Shown here piece by piece: positions 13,485 to 14,824 of a stretch of 14,824 bases of DNA. The stretch covers positions 1-14,824 of the forward strand of contig JAAFIJ010000031.1 in NCBI GenBank assembly GCA_013298675.1, in the 5' to 3' direction. Every line of letters begins with the position of its first letter. The first letter of the stretch is position 1. A program made the position numbers and the translations under genes. This DNA is from Rhodobacterales bacterium (lineage in GTDB: Bacteria > Pseudomonadota > Alphaproteobacteria > Rhodobacterales > Rhodobacteraceae). Under the pieces are notes generated by a model. That model was not told the origin of the DNA and did not search any database. It saw only the letters and a program-made list of their open reading frames with translations.

Positions 13485-14267
13485 TCAGGCGCGCCCAACT
13501 TTGCGTGTGTAGAAATCGCGGTGGCGTTCGCTCATCCGAACGGTGTCCACCACCAAACAGACGTCGGTGGTGTTAAAAGCATGGTCCACCCAAGCCCCCT
13601 CACCGACATATCCACCAAGTCGCAGATAGGCTTTGATCAAGGCAGGTGTGGCGGCCATTGCCGCGCGACGGTCCAACTGATCTGGCGTAAGTAGGTCACA
13701 TGCAATGCGCTCGGGGCCTTTTGCATGCACCCGCAAGGCAGGCGGCGCCAGATGGTGGTGATGCAGATAGGCCAGTGATTGCCGCAACGCCGCGACATCC
13801 GTGCCATGAAAAGAAGCCGCGCCGAACAGGACTTCGATCTGCCGTTCGATCACATATTCGGCCAAGCCATTCCACAAGTGAAACATCGCCGCTCCGCCAC
13901 GATAGTCTGGATGCACGCAAGAGCGGCCCAATTCCAGCAGCTTGCGCCCCGAGGATTTGAGCACAGAAAGATCAAATTCCGCCTCTGAATAGAACCCGCC
14001 CGCAATCAGCGCCTTGTCAGAAGTGAGCAATCGATAAACCCCAACCACGTCTTGCAAAACATCAGCATCGCGTCTGGTGTCGATCAACAAAAGATGGTCA
14101 AAATGGGCATCATATCGGTCTTGTTCCAACTGGGCCGCATGATCAATGCCGGGGCCGACAGCCCCCATTTCCTGCACAAAAACCTGATAACGAAGATGCT
14201 GAGCCGCCCGCAAATCGCGTGCGTCCACCGCCAACCTTAGCACGAAATTCGTCGCATCAGACATCAT
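13485..14267 (-). CDS. olsB: L-ornithine N(alpha)-acyltransferase (GNAT-type)
   Basis: A 260-residue acyltransferase of the OlsB family (GNAT/autoinducer-synthase-like fold). It transfers a 3-hydroxyacyl chain from ACP to ornithine, the first step of ornithine-lipid synthesis. Motifs: 'LRYQVFVQEMGA' at 25-36, the acidic 'DRYDAHFDHLLLID' at 50-63, 'VGVYRLL' at 75-81 and 'LELGRSCVHPDYRGG' at 111-125, the strongest family signature. 'GAASFHGTD' and 'PALIKAYLRLGGYVGEGAWV' also match OlsB-type proteins. ATG 14265-14267 is followed at once by a second ATG, and which one is used is unclear; no strong RBS is close to either. A good promoter is at 14299-14327. The stop abuts the olsA start. Confidence 0.93.
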   Translation of the reverse strand: MMSDATNFVLRLAVDARDLRAAQHLRYQVFVQEMGAVGPGIDHAAQLEQDRYDAHFDHLLLIDTRRDADVLQDVVGVYRLLTSDKALIAGGFYSEAEFDLSVLKSSGRKLLELGRSCVHPDYRGGAAMFHLWNGLAEYVIERQIEVLFGAASFHGTDVAALRQSLAYLHHHHLAPPALRVHAKGPERIACDLLTPDQLDRRAAMAATPALIKAYLRLGGYVGEGAWVDHAFNTTDVCLVVDTVRMSERHRDFYTRKVGRA

Positions 14268-14298
14268 GGCCAGTTTCGTTTTTCCTTAAGATGTCTGG

Positions 14299-14327
14299 GT
14301 ATTACGGCAAATAAGGAACTTCTTCAA
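14299..14327 (-). promoter_or_regulatory. Probable sigma-70-type promoter of olsBA
   Basis: On the minus strand TTGAAG (14322-14327) and TAATAC (14299-14304) are separated by 17 bases, and the -10 ends 31 bases before the olsB ATG. This is the best promoter match I see in the window. The -35 is the same hexamer as in the ctaA promoter. Confidence 0.6.
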
Positions 14328-14405
14328 TTTGCTTGCCCTTGGCTGGTGCAGATGTCAACAATACGCAATCTATGGTTGATTTACCCGCCGTTAACCAATT
14401 TAGAG

Positions 14406-14579
14406 CTAACGTGAGAAATCTGGAACGAGGGTCACTTGTTTGGTGTCGATCACGACTTTTCCACTATGTTCAAAATTCACCGTCACTTTGCCGTTTGCGT
14501 TGGATTGGACTTGCCCCAAGCCCCAGTCCGGTGCGGACGGATGTCTGACCAACATACCGGGTTCTAGATTTGACGACAT
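14406..14579 (-). CDS. DUF3553 small protein
   Basis: A 57-residue protein matching DUF3553 as I remember it: 'PGMLVRHPSAPDWGLGQVQS', then 'GKVTVNFEHSGKVVIDTKQV' and 'LVPDF'. The pattern is an SH3-like small beta-barrel, as in CarD/Tudor-type nucleic-acid-binding modules, but the function is unknown. ATG 14577-14579 has AAGGAG 5 bases upstream, which decides the start over the open frame continuing to 14657. It is divergent from chpT with only 27 bases between the start codons, so each promoter must reach into the other's coding region or leader. The stop is TAG at 14406-14408. Confidence 0.88.
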   Translation of the reverse strand: MSSNLEPGMLVRHPSAPDWGLGQVQSNANGKVTVNFEHSGKVVIDTKQVTLVPDFSR

Positions 14580-14606
14580 CTGTGCTCCTTGCTTAAAGGC
14601 CCTGCA

Positions 14607-14824
14607 ATGACTGAAAGAACTGATCTGTCTGCACTTGTCAGCTCCCGCATCTGTCACGACCTTATCAGCCCGATTGGGGCGATCGGCAATGGGGTTGAAT
14701 TGCTGGTAATGGATGCGAGCACCACCAGCCCCGAGATGGAACTGATCAGCGACAGCGTCTCGAATGCCAACGCCCGCATCAGGTTTTTCCGGGTTGCGTT
14801 CGGAACCGCGTCGCCGGATGCACG
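14607..14824 (+). CDS. chpT: ChpT-type histidine phosphotransferase (3' partial)
   Basis: The frame is open from ATG 14607 to the window end (72 full codons). ChpT carries phosphate from the hybrid kinase CckA to CtrA and CpdR, which in Rhodobacteraceae control motility, gene transfer agents and related traits. The N-terminal H-box is clear: 'LVSSRICHDLISPIGAIGNG' at residues 10-29, with phospho-accepting H17, followed by 'VELL' and a second helix 'ELISDSVSNANARIRFFRVA' of the four-helix bundle. The degenerate ATPase-like C-terminal domain lies outside the window. AAAGG sits 7 bases before the ATG. The close divergent neighbour is the DUF3553 gene. Confidence 0.92.
   Translation, partial: MTERTDLSALVSSRICHDLISPIGAIGNGVELLVMDASTTSPEMELISDSVSNANARIRFFRVAFGTASPDA

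Noticed and set aside
1..14824. CRISPR array, tRNA, rRNA or riboswitch
   Set aside because: I saw no spaced short repeats, tRNA-like cloverleaf with CCA or T-arm, or rRNA sequence. The thiE-like gene has no TPP-riboswitch-like leader that I could recognise.

Overview
The window looks like chromosomal DNA of a Rhodobacteraceae (roseobacter-type) alphaproteobacterium. The signs are a GC-rich background with ATGA/GTGA gene overlaps, the olsB-olsA ornithine-lipid pair, a ChpT histidine phosphotransferase of the CtrA relay next to a small DUF3553 gene, a bactofilin, COX15-type heme A synthase, and a LuxR-type HTH protein of a kind I associate with this family. Genus cannot be decided from the sequence.

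Layout. 1-329: 3' end of a LuxR-type HTH regulator. 514-1056: a broken ada (alkylation-response) gene. 1053-1808: an ICL/PEP-mutase superfamily protein, followed by a hairpin terminator. 1931-4626 (minus): a ureohydrolase (agmatinase family) and a YtcJ-like amidohydrolase, probably co-transcribed. 4788-5153: bactofilin. 5240-6016: crotonase-fold protein. 6013-9826 (minus): a tight operon ctaA - M32 carboxypeptidase - MFS transporter with 4-base overlaps. 9861-10989: an AT-rich insert with two unrecognised small genes, lying between two direct copies of the ctaA promoter/leader/start region. 11113-11850 (minus): TrmJ-type tRNA methyltransferase. 12015-12635: ThiE/TenI-like protein. 12654-14267 (minus): olsB-olsA behind a good sigma-70-like promoter. 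14406-14579 (minus): DUF3553 protein. 14607-end: start of chpT.

Most of the window is ordinary core and housekeeping content: heme A for cytochrome oxidase, tRNA modification, membrane lipids and cell-cycle phosphorelay. The two places with a history are the ada pseudogene (two compensating frame changes, an in-frame TAG and a lost C-terminal domain, with all four zinc-site cysteines of the N-terminal domain still readable) and the repeat-flanked insert in front of ctaA (45-bp direct repeats with 43 matches, 1174 bp apart; the outer copy keeps promoter spacing but has GTG in place of ATG). I saw no convincing new multi-gene system, CRISPR array, tRNA, rRNA, integrase or transposase.
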